Origin: Nectonema munidae
Lineage: Eukaryota > Nematomorpha > Nectonematoida > Nectonematidae
DNA length: 64,000 nucleotides
Direction of reading: 5' to 3'
Assembly (NCBI GenBank): GCA_030549495.1
Contig: JAUIRK010001059.1
Location: 62,001-126,000, forward strand
Made by a program: the position numbers and the translations under genes. The notes beneath the pieces are model-generated. The model was not told the origin of the DNA. It searched no databases and saw only the letters and a list, made by a program, of their open reading frames with translations. This document shows positions 53,228-63,338 of the stretch, piece by piece; positions within the stretch are counted from its first letter, which is position 1, and each line of letters opens with the position of its first letter.

Positions 53228-53757
53228 GGTGCGCAGAAAAAATGCCCCCGGAAAAAATACGCCGAATTAAAAAGTAGGAAAAAATGCCCCAGTAAAAATA
53301 CCCCCGAAAAAATTCCCCAACACAAAAAAATTCAAAAAATTATTAATTTAAATTAAAAATTTTTTTTTAAAAAGATATGTCAAATAAAGATTTTTTGTAA
53401 AAAAAACAACAAAAAGTTAACTTTTCATCTAAAACATTTAAAATTTAATTGAAGTAAACTAAAAAACTCAGCATACGACAATTTTTTAAATACAAAAAAA
53501 AATTTATAAAACAGCAAATATATTTGGACTTTGGGTGTATCAGAACACTTTCTAAATATAATTTGTGTTTTAACTGATTTTAAGAACACATTCCCACAAA
53601 TCTGCACCTTTGCTATTCTTTTCAAGAACTTTATAAAGAAAAAAACCCTACAGATTAAGAAATTTTAGGAATTTAGCCTTTCAAAACTGTACCAAATAAA
53701 AATATTTATAAAAAAATCCTGAAAATCAAAAATTAGGGGGCATTTTTACATACAACC
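53228..53757. mobile_element. Mutator-like MITE, 530 bp, 9-bp TSD
   Basis: Inverted ends of about 22 bp: GGTGCGCAGAAAAAATGCCC on the left and, read inward from the right, GGTTGTATGTAAAAATGCCC. The 9-bp sequence ATCGAATAT is present exactly on both sides (53,219-53,227 and 53,758-53,766). A 9-bp duplication and G-starting ends fit the Mutator superfamily. The interior is AT-rich with repeated AAAAAATnCCCC words near the left end and no coding capacity. Confidence 0.82.
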
Positions 53758-54301
53758 ATCGAATATACACTAGTTTAAAAAAATCCAAAATTGTTAGGGG
53801 GTGAAATAGGCTTTTCATTTGAAAAATGAAGTAGTCTACCAGGCACATTACAGGAATTGATGAAAGAATATTTGATTCATAGAGAAAAAAATAACTGAAG
53901 GTTGGATAGTTTTATATGAGTGAATGTAGTCTAAAGGCAAAGAGTCTACTAGACACCATGCGATGTTTATATGAAAAAATGTGATTGATTTCAGGGGCAA
54001 GGGTATAAAATGAAGTTATAACTGTGCAAACAAAAATAAAACAAAAAATTAAGATCGCATTACTTCATTTTTCTCAGCATCATTCAAAAATAGTTTAAAA
54101 GCTAAATTGGTGCAAGCTACAAAAATCTACAAAAAGTAAAATAACTTTTAACATTTTGCAATGATTTGCCTTTTATAATAACCTTTAAGGAAAAAGTCTA
54201 TTAGAAAAAATTATAGAGCTTCAACAAAAACTAAAAAATTTTACAGCATAACTTAAGTTTTTGAAAACTAATTTGACGTATCTCCTACAGCATACTCTAT
54301 G

Positions 54302-54460
54302 GGTGGCATGGCAGGTTGGTTGAGATGATGGACTCAGCACGGAAGCCTCTGGATTCGATTCCTCATCGATACGAATTTGTTCATAGTTTGACATAATCGG
54401 TACACCAGTGCCTTGTCAATGAAAACACACCCACGGTACCTTTACCTTACCTTTTACTCA
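54302..54460 (+). mobile_element. tRNA-derived SINE
   Basis: The head resembles a tRNA gene: an A-box-like TGGTTGAGATGATGG at 54,317-54,331 and a B-box GGATTCGATTCC at 54,351-54,362, about 35 bp apart, as in an RNA polymerase III internal promoter. A short body follows (GTTCATAGTTTGACATAA), and the tail is an ACCTT-type simple repeat. The body also occurs at 51,566-51,620, which supports an interspersed family. It lies inside the hAT element 52,990-56,307. Confidence 0.7.
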
Positions 54461-54679
54461 AAATTGAAAAATTTGCTACATAATTAACATAAGAGAGAAA
54501 GGAGACAAAATAAACTAATAAAGCAATTTTCACTATTTTAAAATGGAACCGTCTGTTCTCAGAATAATTTCAAAATAATAGGAGGCATAAAGAATCAGAG
54601 TTTATTTGATATTTTCACGTTTTTATAAGCAGCAAAAGCCAACGTTTAAGTAGCTTACCCTTTAAATTAAAAAATTATC

Positions 54680-55134
54680 GGTCGACAGACATTTCGCCCC
54701 ATAGATAATTTGCCCCTGGACAAATTGTCTCATAGGCTATTTGTTTCATCCATCTTTGCTTATTATATGTGTAAAATTATTAAAAAAATTTTATATTCTT
54801 GTTTATTTTACCTCTATTAAATTATTTCAAATTAATCATTTTATCCCTTAACCCATTAAGTCCCAATGTTCCCATTTGGGAACATAAGTAATTTCATCTT
54901 CGTCTGCTATTTTCAATGACTTTGAATATAAATCGTCTGCGTTTTTTTAAATATCGTCTGATTTCTATGGTACTTAATGGCTTAATTTTTTAGAATTGTC
55001 CATGAGACAAAATATCTTATGAAAATAACAGGGCGAATTCTCCATGAAACAAAATGTCTTATGAAAATAATGGGGCGAATTGTCCATGGGACGAACTGTC
55101 TTATGAAAATAATGGGGCGAAATGTCCGAAAACC
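54680..55134. mobile_element. Foldback/MITE with ACATTTCGCCCC ends
   Basis: Inverted ends: GGTCGACAGACATTTCGCCC on the left against GGTTTTCGGACATTTCGCCC read inward from 55,134. Subterminal sequence also pairs over about 60 bp (ATTTGCCCC...GACAAATTGTC against GGACAATTCGCCCC). The right half holds three degenerate copies of a CTTATGAAAATAA-GGGCGAA word. A piggyBac-like MITE (54,848-54,985) is inserted in it. Flanks AAATTATC and AAACTAAC are only loosely alike, so the superfamily is open (Mutator-like is possible). Confidence 0.7.
54848..54985. mobile_element. piggyBac-like MITE with TTAA duplications
   Basis: TTAA at 54,848-54,851 and 54,982-54,985 flank a 130-bp body. The ends are CCCATTAAGTCCC on the left and the inverted, diverged GCCATTAAGTACC on the right. 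TTAA targets and CCC-type ends are the hallmark of piggyBac. It also carries a small palindrome, GTTCCCATTTGGGAAC. It sits inside the foldback element 54,680-55,134. Confidence 0.72.
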
Positions 55135-55639
55135 AAACTAACATAAATCAAAGTTATACGAGAAAAGAAAATCATTGCAGAATATTTCTGTCTACAAATA
55201 AAATTCTGACAGCTGTCATAAATAGATCAAGTACATTTTTAACAACTGAAACATTTTGTTTCGATATTATATTTTTATTATAATAATCAACAAATTTTCT
55301 TAAAAAAAGTGATTTGATTATGTATAGTGTTACTTATAAAATTTAACAATCGAACATTATAAAAAATATCTCTGCTCAAATAGCAAATAGAGTATTCTTG
55401 CTTTTAAACTGAATAGATAGTCAAAATATTCATTCCCAAATAGCTATTGAAAAAAATTTCTTGACTTGAAAAAATTAAAGTTTTCAAATGTTACAAAATG
55501 TAACAAACGTAGTGATAAAGATTAGGTGACTTTTGTTCAAAAAAAAATTCTTAGTGCGAGTCTAACAATATTCATTGATATAAAATTGTAACGATTGAAA
55601 ACTATTTTAATTTAACTCTAAATGCAAATTAGACAGAAG

Positions 55640-55836
55640 CAGTGGTGTAGCCAAAAAAAGTTGATAGAAGGGCACAATTTAAAAACAAAAAACTTGCGCA
55701 ACATTATTTATACTTTCTTGATCCTTTCATTGGAGAAATTTTCAAAAACTGATATCGCATAAGATGCATGGGGGCACTATGCGTAACATAGGAGTGTGGG
55801 CACGGCCCCTCATGCCCCAGCCTAGCTACGTTACTG
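55640..55836. mobile_element. Small hAT MITE, 197 bp
   Basis: Starts CAGTGGTGTAGCC and ends with the inverse of CAGTAACGTAGCTAGGC, the CAGTG-N-GTAGC type of hAT end. Flanking 8-mers GACAGAAG (55,632-55,639) and GAGAGAAT (55,837-55,844) match at 6 of 8 positions, as expected for an aged target duplication. It has no coding capacity. Confidence 0.65.
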
Positions 55837-55930
55837 GAGAGAATAGAGCTGAATGAGATAGGAGAGCTTAACAAGAGAAGAGGGCTTGAATGAAAGAAGA
55901 GAGCTTGAATGAGATTAAGTGAATGATTGA

Positions 55931-56003
55931 GTTATTGAAAAAAGCAGACGAAGATGAAATTACTTATCTTCCCAAATGGGAACATTGGGACTTAATGGGT
56001 TAA
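55931..56003 (-). mobile_element. piggyBac-like half element, inverted
   Basis: The reverse complement matches 54,848 onward for about 70 bp nearly exactly (CCCATTAAGTCCCAATG and following), ending in TTAA at 56,000-56,003. The other half of the 130-bp MITE is not present next to it. It is either a truncated second copy or the far terminal repeat of a larger 1.15-kb element bounded by 54,848 and 56,003. Confidence 0.65.
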
Positions 56004-56315
56004 GAGGAGACACTGTGATAAACATTGCTTACCTATTGTGTGCATATTGAAGCAATGGATTATTATTATATAGCTCTCACGCATCGTCTGTAAAATGTGT
56101 TCCATAGGAATTTCAGAGCAGCTTGGCATAATGTTTGATTGATTCGAAAGTTTCCTTCTTTTATTCTCTTATCTTACATTATCATGTATTCGAATGATAA
56201 TGCGATGATCATACATGTTTTATAAACAAGCAGCCACTCTTACTTATAGAAAATTATTTGGGGCGAAGGTCATTTTTGCCCCCTCGCCCCCCGGATGTGC
56301 GCCCCTGTTTTGCAC

Positions 56316-56558
56316 ACTGAATAGTTTGTAATTCAAGTCTTTCTGGGATCTTGAAATTCCAGGTTCTCCGAGGAGGGGCATTCTGCACGTTTCCAGAGGG
56401 GAGACATTCTTCACGTTTCCCCTGAGGAAGCATTTTCGCGTTTTCATTAATCTGGGAAGAAATAATTCATGCCGTTCAAACTAATAGGGACATATAAATT
56501 AATTTTTGTAAATAGTTTACCTTATTGCATTTTTTAGTATATAAGATTACCATAGTCA
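56316..56558. other. Unique DNA with a short degenerate repeat
   Basis: Between two hAT-type elements. About 56,372-56,445 holds two to three degenerate copies of a roughly 30-bp word with CATTCTNCACGTTTCC. An open frame covering it on the - strand (56,447 to 56,244) crosses the end of the neighbouring transposon and is not called as a gene. Confidence 0.4.
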
Positions 56559-57019
56559 CATAGTTGCCAACCTCAGAGAAAACCAAGCGGTAGACTTTTT
56601 TTCGAAAACGATCCATCGACTCTAAAAAATTTTATGATTTTTTTGCAAGTACGACAAAATGCATGGGAAGAACCTAATTTGGATTTAGTAATAATTAATT
56701 CAAATTTTTGAATGCATTCTTCTTTAAAACAGTTGTGCCGAGCGACTTTTTGTTTTATTTTTATTATCACTCATTCTTCAAGAAGTAAAAATTGGTTTAC
56801 ATAATTTAAATAGTCTAAATATTTATTTAAAAACATAAATCGATGAAAAAAGTAAAAAAACAAACAAAACAATTATTAAGCACAGGATGAATATGCTCAA
56901 CGTGTGCCAATAAAAATTTTAGTATTCAAAAGCTGTAAAAATTTTCAAAAAGCGGTAGACCAAAAAAAAGTCGAAGCGGTAGTCTACCGCCGAAAGCGGT
57001 ACAGTTGGCAAGTCATTGT
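56559..57019 (-). mobile_element. Deleted hAT-like element with zinc-finger remnant
   Basis: The inverted ends share TTGCCAAC, then GCGGTAGAC, then a T run, the TTGCCAAC-type end seen in many hAT elements. On the - strand, 56,770-56,573 reads FKEECIQKFELI then SSHAFCRTCKKIIK, resembling the N-terminal zinc-finger segment (FKxxWxxxF...SHAFCxxC) of ZBED/SCAND3-like hAT transposases. Soon after this the frame runs into the terminal sequence, so the copy is an internal-deletion derivative. A clear target duplication was not found. Confidence 0.5.
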
Positions 57020-59471
57020 AGATCACTATGCTCATATGGTTGCAATTTAAGTGTTTCTAAGACATTGACATTACATTGTTTATGCCTATTTTTCATTTTT
57101 TAATCACTTTGTTTTGACATTGTAATTTATTAAAATTTAGAAGTATTGTAATAATTTTTTACTGCTTTAACGTATTAATAAACAGTTTTGTAAGAATTAT
57201 GCTAAACAACAACTATAAATGTGATTGCTGCAGAACTTTTCTACCATTATGATTGCATGAATCAGTTTATCAAAGACAAAAAAAATACTTTTTTAGCCAT
57301 TTTTTGCGAAAATTTGAAAAAAGTGGCCAAAAAGATGTTCGAACGACATTTTTGAAAATTTTGCTTTTTCAATTTTGTTCATGGAAATTGATCTAAAATA
57401 TGATTGAAACAAAACTATTGTACTCGAATCTAAAAGAAATGATAATTATTATTTGAACTGTAATACCAAAAATAACAACTTTATACTACACCGAAATTGA
57501 AATAAATTAAAAACACAAACATTCTTATCGCCAATCAAATTTAAGGATTCGACACATTTAGAGCGTTACCAGAGGCAAAGATGATAGGTTAGTCTGGAGG
57601 AAAGGGCGAAAAGACAATTGACCACTTTTATGTAGTTTGGTGGAAAAATATTTCTATGTCAGCTAGTTAATCAAAATTAAAAATTTAATTTTATTACCAA
57701 CAAAAGAACGAATTTGGCTGGAGAAACAGTTCAAGATAAATATAGCATCAATTCTCTGTAGTAGTAATCTCTTTAATAATTTGAAATTAAAAAATTAACT
57801 CAAACTTTTTTTTAATGATTCGAACAAACACAATAAAACGAAGGAAAAATAAAAGAAATTAGAAAAACGTGTATAAAAAACTCAGTCATATCAGGATTAA
57901 CTTGGAAAGTATGAGTGCGGGACATTTGCAAAATTAAATTTTATAAATAGAGACAAAGCGTTTTAACTCGCCATTCATAACTTGGCTTTCATTTTTTGCG
58001 AACGTCAAAATATTGCTATAATTTTCAGGTCACGATTCACTGTATAGAGTTTAGAGTGTTTGATTACAATTCCTTGAATAAACTGATATGCATGGCTTCA
58101 TATTTAAACATTTACTAAGAATAATATGATCTTCTTCCAATGGAGGGAGACGCTGTATCAGCCGTAGGCTGCTTGAGGCAGGTAAGAAGAAGAAGATTTA
58201 TTAGCAAATTACATTATTCATCAAACAAAAAAATAAATGAAATGACACAATTACATTGTAAAAATATACAGAACTAACATCTAATGGAAAAAATAAGAGC
58301 TAACACGGACCAGTGCTTTTCACCCCAAAACCTCTCTTCTCAATCTCTTTTCCTTTCTCTCTCTATATGATGGATGATCAATTTTTTAATTTATTTTTCA
58401 TAAAATTTATAAAAATTCTTAAAACCTTTTTTTACTGAAAAAATATTAGAATAAATGTTAATTTTCTTTTAAAAGTAGTTATTTATAAAATTCAATGCTA
58501 TTTCATGTTTAAGCGAAGTAATATAAAATTTAATTTTAAGCGACTCAATACGAACTAACTACGCCAACATCTGTCTGTCCAATCTAACTAGCCCACTTTC
58601 CAACTTTACTCCCTCCCTAATAATTTTAATAACCAACTAGCTTCTCCTAATAACATATAAAAGGAAACTTTATCACTGGCAAATATACGCATTCCTGCTG
58701 ATATAATACAACCCATTTGAGGCGATGAGGAAAGAAAGTTAGATGAAAGTTAGATGTTGAATTTTAAACACATAAACCGAAACATATTGTTATTTCAAAA
58801 ATTTCAATCTCTTAACTAAACAATTTTCTTAATGTTGAGTATGATATATTCATGCTATCAATGATATGGTATGATGTAGTAACACAAGTCATAAGTTGAG
58901 CTTTTGTTTTGAAGCAAAACAATAATTTGCTCTATATAAACACATAGAAAATCTAAGTTAATTAAATTTTCTTAAAAATATTATGAAAAAAAACTCAAAT
59001 TCAACGAAGAATTTTTTTTCAAAATTTACTCCAAAACATCTAAATAAAATTAAATAGCACTACTTATGTTATAAAATTTATTTAAAAAAACGTTATTTTT
59101 GTTCTACTTGTACAAAATAAAAAGCTTTGTTAAAAAAATTAATTTCTGAAACTATAAATATGTTTTCACATAGAAACGTTGCAAATATTAATTCAAAAAT
59201 AAAATTATTTACTATTTAATCCGAATTTAAAAAAACCAATTGTACAAAAACAGTTTAAGCTTTTGTCACTTGACATTTTCAGTAAAATATGTTTCTATTT
59301 TTTGAACATTTTTTGTATCTAAATTTGTATCAATTGTATCTAAAGGCCAATGTTTTAAAATAAAAAAAAAATTTTTAACTTAAATTTATATAATAGAATA
59401 AGATATAATGATATATTAAATCTTCGAGGTAATCTTATAAAATTAAAATTGAAGCTGTGCTTTAGATGTTC
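57020..59471. other. AT-rich intronic or intergenic DNA
   Basis: No gene recognised. It contains a CT-rich tract near 58,320-58,370, an AAG-rich tail at about 58,182-58,197 and many A/T runs. If the FGDF/FGEF gene extends from 48,549, this is intron. Confidence 0.6.
58140..58200 (+). other. Possible LINE 3' tail or tiny exon
   Basis: ATG at 58,140 opens 14 codons (MEGDAVSAVGCLRQ) ending at CAG|GTAAGA, then AAG repeats. A GC-richer patch followed by a simple AAG tail resembles the 3' end of some non-LTR elements. Read as an exon, it would end at a codon boundary, which does not fit the phase of the exon at 62,435, so I prefer the LINE tail. Confidence 0.25.
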
Positions 59472-62155
59472 CAGGGGCCTAGCCAGGATGTTCAAAGTGG
59501 TACGCTAGAAGTACGCTGGTGGAACTACCTGTGGGGGGGGGGGCGGAAAAAAAAGTTTTTCTTTTAAGATCAATAATCAGAGTTTATTAGGAGACTAATT
59601 TAAAGAGGCTCTATTCTTCTTGGCTTAGCATTAGCGAATTCTCGAACCACTCTTGGTATGTCTATAGGATGAGTTTTGTGGATATGTAGAATCGCCAAGG
59701 ATGATAATCTCTGTTTGTGTTTCTCATACGTGTTTTGATGCGTTTCAAGGCACTGGAAACTTCATTCAACTGTGCACACAGAGACTGGATATGTGACTAG
59801 TGTGGTGATTGCAGTATAGATACATGGATATAAATCCTTGCTGGTTCCATCCAAGGTTTCGAAAGGAAGTCTGGTTTTTTCTGGTTCAGCTCCCACCTTG
59901 CTCTCTCTAACGAGTGACTTCCTTTTGGAATTGCTCTTTCGTTGCATCAAAATCATGCTGATAATGAGTGTAGATCTTGTTTATGTGAAGCGTTAAATCT
60001 GATTGTGAGTTAAATCTGATTAGGCATCAAGTTCTGAGCTTGAAATCCTACAAGTGGATTACGGTTTCTATCTCGATGGTCTTGGCGTCCAACTCTTCGT
60101 GGCTTTTTTGGGGTGACATCATATTTTGCAGCAATATTCTGTGCTGCTAAACTTTAGTACAGATCATCCGAAGCTTCTTCTCTCACTTTTTCAAAGATTG
60201 ATAAGCAAGGACTTGTTTTTTGGGATGCTTCGACAAGATCCAGACTTCGTTTTAGTAGAAAGACTGCCAGACAATGAGTGTATTGAAAGATATACTCAAG
60301 TACAACTAAGGTAAGAATGAAATCCCATTGAAGCTAAGCAACGAGCTTTGTTATCTCGGTTTTCTCCAAGTTTCTCAAGAGTGTCGACGGTCACATCAAA
60401 AGCTTTTAATAGGATACTCTGACATCAGATCTTGAGGTGCATCTTGTGTCATTGAGTGACTTTAATTTTATGCAATCACCCATCTCTTCTCTCACCTTCT
60501 CATTCTGCGCAAACTGTTCTTGAAAATGAAGACTGCGTTTAGCTGAATACTCAAAGGCTATGGCAATCTCCTTCCATATAGTTTCCAAAACATTTCGAGC
60601 AATCTTCACATCAGAAAGGTGGCCAAGGCAGAAATTGAACACACGGGGACTATAATGGAAGTATCTTGCTAGAGGATAGCGTTCTCGAACCCTAGTTTGT
60701 ACATCACATTCGTAACCACTCATCATTGCTGCACCATCATATCCCTGAGCTCGCATTTTTTCAATCTCGATGTTCAACTCGTTCAAAGTTTCAATGAGTT
60801 TATTTGTCAAGGCTACATCTGTTGCACCACTATCAGTATGAGCAAACGTGAGAAACTCTTCCCCCAGAGTATGTTTATTGTTCTTATCTTTATGGATGAA
60901 ACGAACACATGCGGATATTTGTTCCTTCATTCCAATGTCAATTGACTCATCAGCAATAAATGTGAAATAATCCACGGCATTACAATTTTGGATGATTGAC
61001 TCGAGCACTTGTTACGCCATCAGGTCCAAAAGTTCACTCTGAATATCCAGTGATGGTCCTTGAGGCATTTCCCTTTGCTGATCTTAAGTGATCACTCAAT
61101 ATCTTGTTACACTTGGCTAATGCAGAAAAGTTACTTTGTTCAGCAGTGTGTCTTTGAATGGCAATTTTCTCCTGTGCCATCAAGAGTAATACTTCAGCAA
61201 TCGACGAGATTATCTCACAGTTAAGTGAAATTCTATTCCTCGCTTGCTCATTCAACTGAGCCCTAATATTTGTAGTTTCCTTTCTTCATGCTTAAAAGTA
61301 ACCATGCGCCCGAACATCTGCAGAACAATCACTCTTGGAATGTTTGTACTTGTCAACCAATTGCAAGACATTTGACAAATTTCGAGTACCCATTATGGAT
61401 GATTTTGATTCCTGTCCAAACAAGAAACAATAAACATAGTAGACAGTATCTGTAGATCTACTGTAACGAAGCCCCGAAATAATTTCTTGTTCACTTCTGA
61501 AATGTTTTTTTCCGGGACTTTCTTGAACTACTCTGATTGGCATCTCCTTCCCTGCTCGCAGACTACTTTAGTGTTGAATTTCCAAGTGCTAGTTATCATG
61601 CTAACTTTTTCTAAATCTGATAAAGTTGATGTCTTTGTAGTTGGAAACATCAACATAATCTGAGGCTTCTGATTTATTTCTCGTCTAAGGGTGGATGTGG
61701 GTCATGAGTTTCTAATTCATCGATTTTTGGTTGATTACTTGCAGTTTTCCCCATTGCTTCTTCCGGTATATCTTGATTGCTTTTATCTGGATTAGTGACA
61801 GCCTCCTTCGATTGAATCTAAAAATTTAAAAATAAAGTTGCAATCTATGATTACCAATATCTATTAGTTGAATATTCCGATATCATCAATATTAGTTTTA
61901 AAAACAAAACATTTAGTCGTCTCTTCTTCATCAAAGTTAGAATTGATTAGCGTGATTTGGCGGACCTTTTTCGAATCCGTTCTTCTTGTTCTGGACGTCC
62001 CATTTTGGCACTGAAATTAAAACGAGGCAATGAGCATACGTAACGCATACAAACCGAGTAACGGAAGCGGATTGTTTATTATATAATTTTTTGACCCCCC
62101 CCCCCCTTTCTGAAAAATTCACAACCTACTAGCGTACCGCCTGGCTAGGCCCATG
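59472..62155 (-). mobile_element. hAT element with decayed ZMYM1-like transposase
   Basis: Inverted ends CAGGGGCCTAGCCAGG and CATGGGCCTAGCCAGG (15 of 16), each followed by a GGTACGCTAG word and then a G run (59,527-59,537 on the left, C run at 62,095-62,106 on the right). CAGGGGCxTAGCCAGG is a typical hAT end. The flanks share TGTTCC but not in register, so the 8-bp duplication has decayed or an end base was lost. The whole interior is explained by the - strand transposase remnant. Confidence 0.82.
59600..62003 (-). pseudogene. hAT transposase pseudogene, DUF4371/ZMYM1-like
   Basis: Read from right to left. A possible start Met at 62,003 (MGRPEQEERIRKRSAKSR) follows an acceptor-like TTTTAATTTCAG. 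An acidic segment lies near 61,810-61,690. A degenerate TTF-type zinc finger is at 61,543-61,292 (RYSRSTDTVYYVYCFLFG). An N-R-I-S helix block is at 61,255-61,034. The DUF4371 core is at 61,008-60,406 (FTFIADESID, QGYDGAAMMSG, LNDTRCTSR). A linker KPRRVGRQDHRDRN lies near 60,090. The C-terminal hAT dimer region (YPVSVCTVE; RLSSLAILHIHK; EFANAKPRR) ends at stop 59,600-59,602. Several stops and frame changes interrupt it, and the CxxC of the finger and part of the mid-region are lost, so it is inactive. Confidence 0.8.
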
Positions 62156-62434
62156 TGTTCCGATATGGAATCATAGTTTTTAGAGCAAAAATTAGTTGAA
62201 GTTTTCTTATAATAATTTTTTATACTGTTGTGTTCTTGTTATTAATGTTTGAATACTCTTTTCAAAAATTAAATTTTGTATTTTAGTTTGAAAAAGTGAA
62301 AATTTCACCAAAGAACACAGTTAATTAGAAAATTAAATAATTTCAATTTTATATGAAATTTAATTTTTAAATTTAGTATAAGAATATTTTATTTTAAAAG
62401 ATAAAAAAAGTTAACCTATTTTCTAACTTTTTAG

Positions 62435-62509
62435 ATTCAACATTGTGCAATGATCTCCTGAATGATAGTGTTGAGTTTGGTGACTTTGAAGCACATGGCT
62501 CTACTCTTC
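62435..62509 (+). CDS. Exon A of FGDF/FGEF protein (adaptor accessory-like)
   Basis: 75-nt exon with acceptor CTAACTTTTTAG and donor CTTC|GTAAGG. In the only open frame it reads STLCNDLLNDSVEFGDFEAH and then GSTL. The motif FGDF fits the aromatic-G-(P/D/E)-aromatic consensus bound by gamma-ear domains of AP-1 and GGA clathrin adaptors, as in aftiphilin and gamma-synergin. It begins with two bases of a codon and ends with one, so the donor at 48,818 and the acceptor at 63,020 both fit. The role in AP-1 trafficking is inferred from motif only. Confidence 0.6.
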
Positions 62510-63019
62510 GTAAGGTTTTCAGTTTTTAATTTCTTTAATTTGATTTCGAAGAAACTTTTTATTCCATTTAACAAATTAATTATACTGTAGTTAGTTCTTG
62601 TAAACTCTTTCAATCTTATCATGCAGATATTTTTGAATTTCTATTCCCGAATATAAAAACAAGTGTTTATACATCTATTAGAATATAAAAATATACATCT
62701 ACTTTCGGGATTAGCATATTGTGCTTAATTTCATGTATTAAAAACATTGGAGTTATTTAAAATTACAAAAACGTAAAAGTGTTGCTGTGATTTTGTTTGG
62801 AATAAATCCAAACTGGTTTTGGCAATGCTTGTTCCTTCATTGCAAAAGATAAAGGAAATGAGGGGCCAACAAAACCTTACGTTTTTTGTAATTTTAAATT
62901 ATTCAAAAAAGGGGGATAACGCCAGCACGAATTTTATATTTTCCAAATATGTAGTCATTATTTTAGCTATTTTTTCATTTGATTTATTTATCAAGAAAAA
63001 GCCAAAGATCCTTCTTTAG

Positions 63020-63058
63020 TTCACAGTGCGAGCCTTGATTTTGGAGAGTTTGTGTCAG
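63020..63058 (+). CDS. Exon B of FGDF/FGEF protein
   Basis: 39-nt exon with acceptor CCTTCTTTAG and donor GTCAG|GTAAAG. In phase with exon A it reads HSASLDFGEFVS. FGEF repeats the aromatic-G-acid-aromatic pattern of exon A, 17 residues downstream. Two such motifs in acidic context are typical for gamma-ear ligands. It ends one base into a codon, which exon C completes to Glu. Confidence 0.6.
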
Positions 63059-63142
63059 GTAAAGAAGATATCACCAACAACACCACTCGTAACTTTCAAC
63101 ATTTTCCCTTCTCTATTTTCTCCTTTTTTCATTTTTTCTTAG

Positions 63143-63338
63143 AAAGTGATTCAAATTTGATGTGGTCTAACAATAATAAAAATACCCTCGAGAATGCTCC
63201 TTATTTCACATTAACTCCCAATACCTCCAAATCCTCGAAAATCATACCTTGTACACAAAGTAACAGTGTTAGCTTCCAATTTGATTCGCATCATACAAAA
63301 AATAAGCATCTTTCACGCGAAGAAGAAACTTTTTTTCA
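63143..63338 (+). CDS. Exon C of FGDF/FGEF protein
   Basis: 196-nt exon. The acceptor has a strong pyrimidine tract (TTTTTTCATTTTTTCTTAG) and the donor is TTTCA|GTAAGC. Intron B is only 84 bp. It reads SDSNLMWSNNNKNTLENAPY..., a polar Asn/Ser-rich stretch ending LSREEETFF, with no recognised fold; it looks disordered, as such adaptor ligands often are. Composition is less AT-rich than the flanking introns. It ends two bases into a codon. Confidence 0.6.

Larger units (their letters stand above)
52990..56307. mobile_element. hAT-type element, 3.3 kb, nested host of other TEs
   Basis: Starts CAGGGGTGCATATCC and ends with the reverse complement of CAGGGGCGCACATCC (13 of 15 match). It is flanked by a perfect 8-bp duplication, TTTTGCAC, at 52,982-52,989 and 56,308-56,315. 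Both features are diagnostic of hAT. No hAT transposase was recognised inside. A large part of its length is later insertions (53,228-53,757, 54,302-54,460, 54,680-55,134, 55,640-55,836 and the fragment at 55,931-56,003), so the original element was shorter. Confidence 0.82.

Noticed and set aside
54302-54372. Functional tRNA gene
   Set aside because: A- and B-box-like sequences are present but no cloverleaf with a paired acceptor stem could be drawn, and the downstream body and tail fit a SINE.
56244-56447. 67-codon - strand frame (MKTRKCFLRGNVK...)
   Set aside because: It crosses the end and target duplication of the hAT element 52,990-56,307 and is built partly from a short degenerate repeat.
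60697-60945. 82-codon + strand open frame
   Set aside because: It is antisense to the DUF4371 core of the hAT transposase remnant.
61937-62122. 61-codon - strand frame next to the right end of the hAT element
   Set aside because: It runs through the C run and terminal repeat of the transposon; the shorter MGRPEQEER start at 62,003 in another frame fits a transposase N-terminus better.
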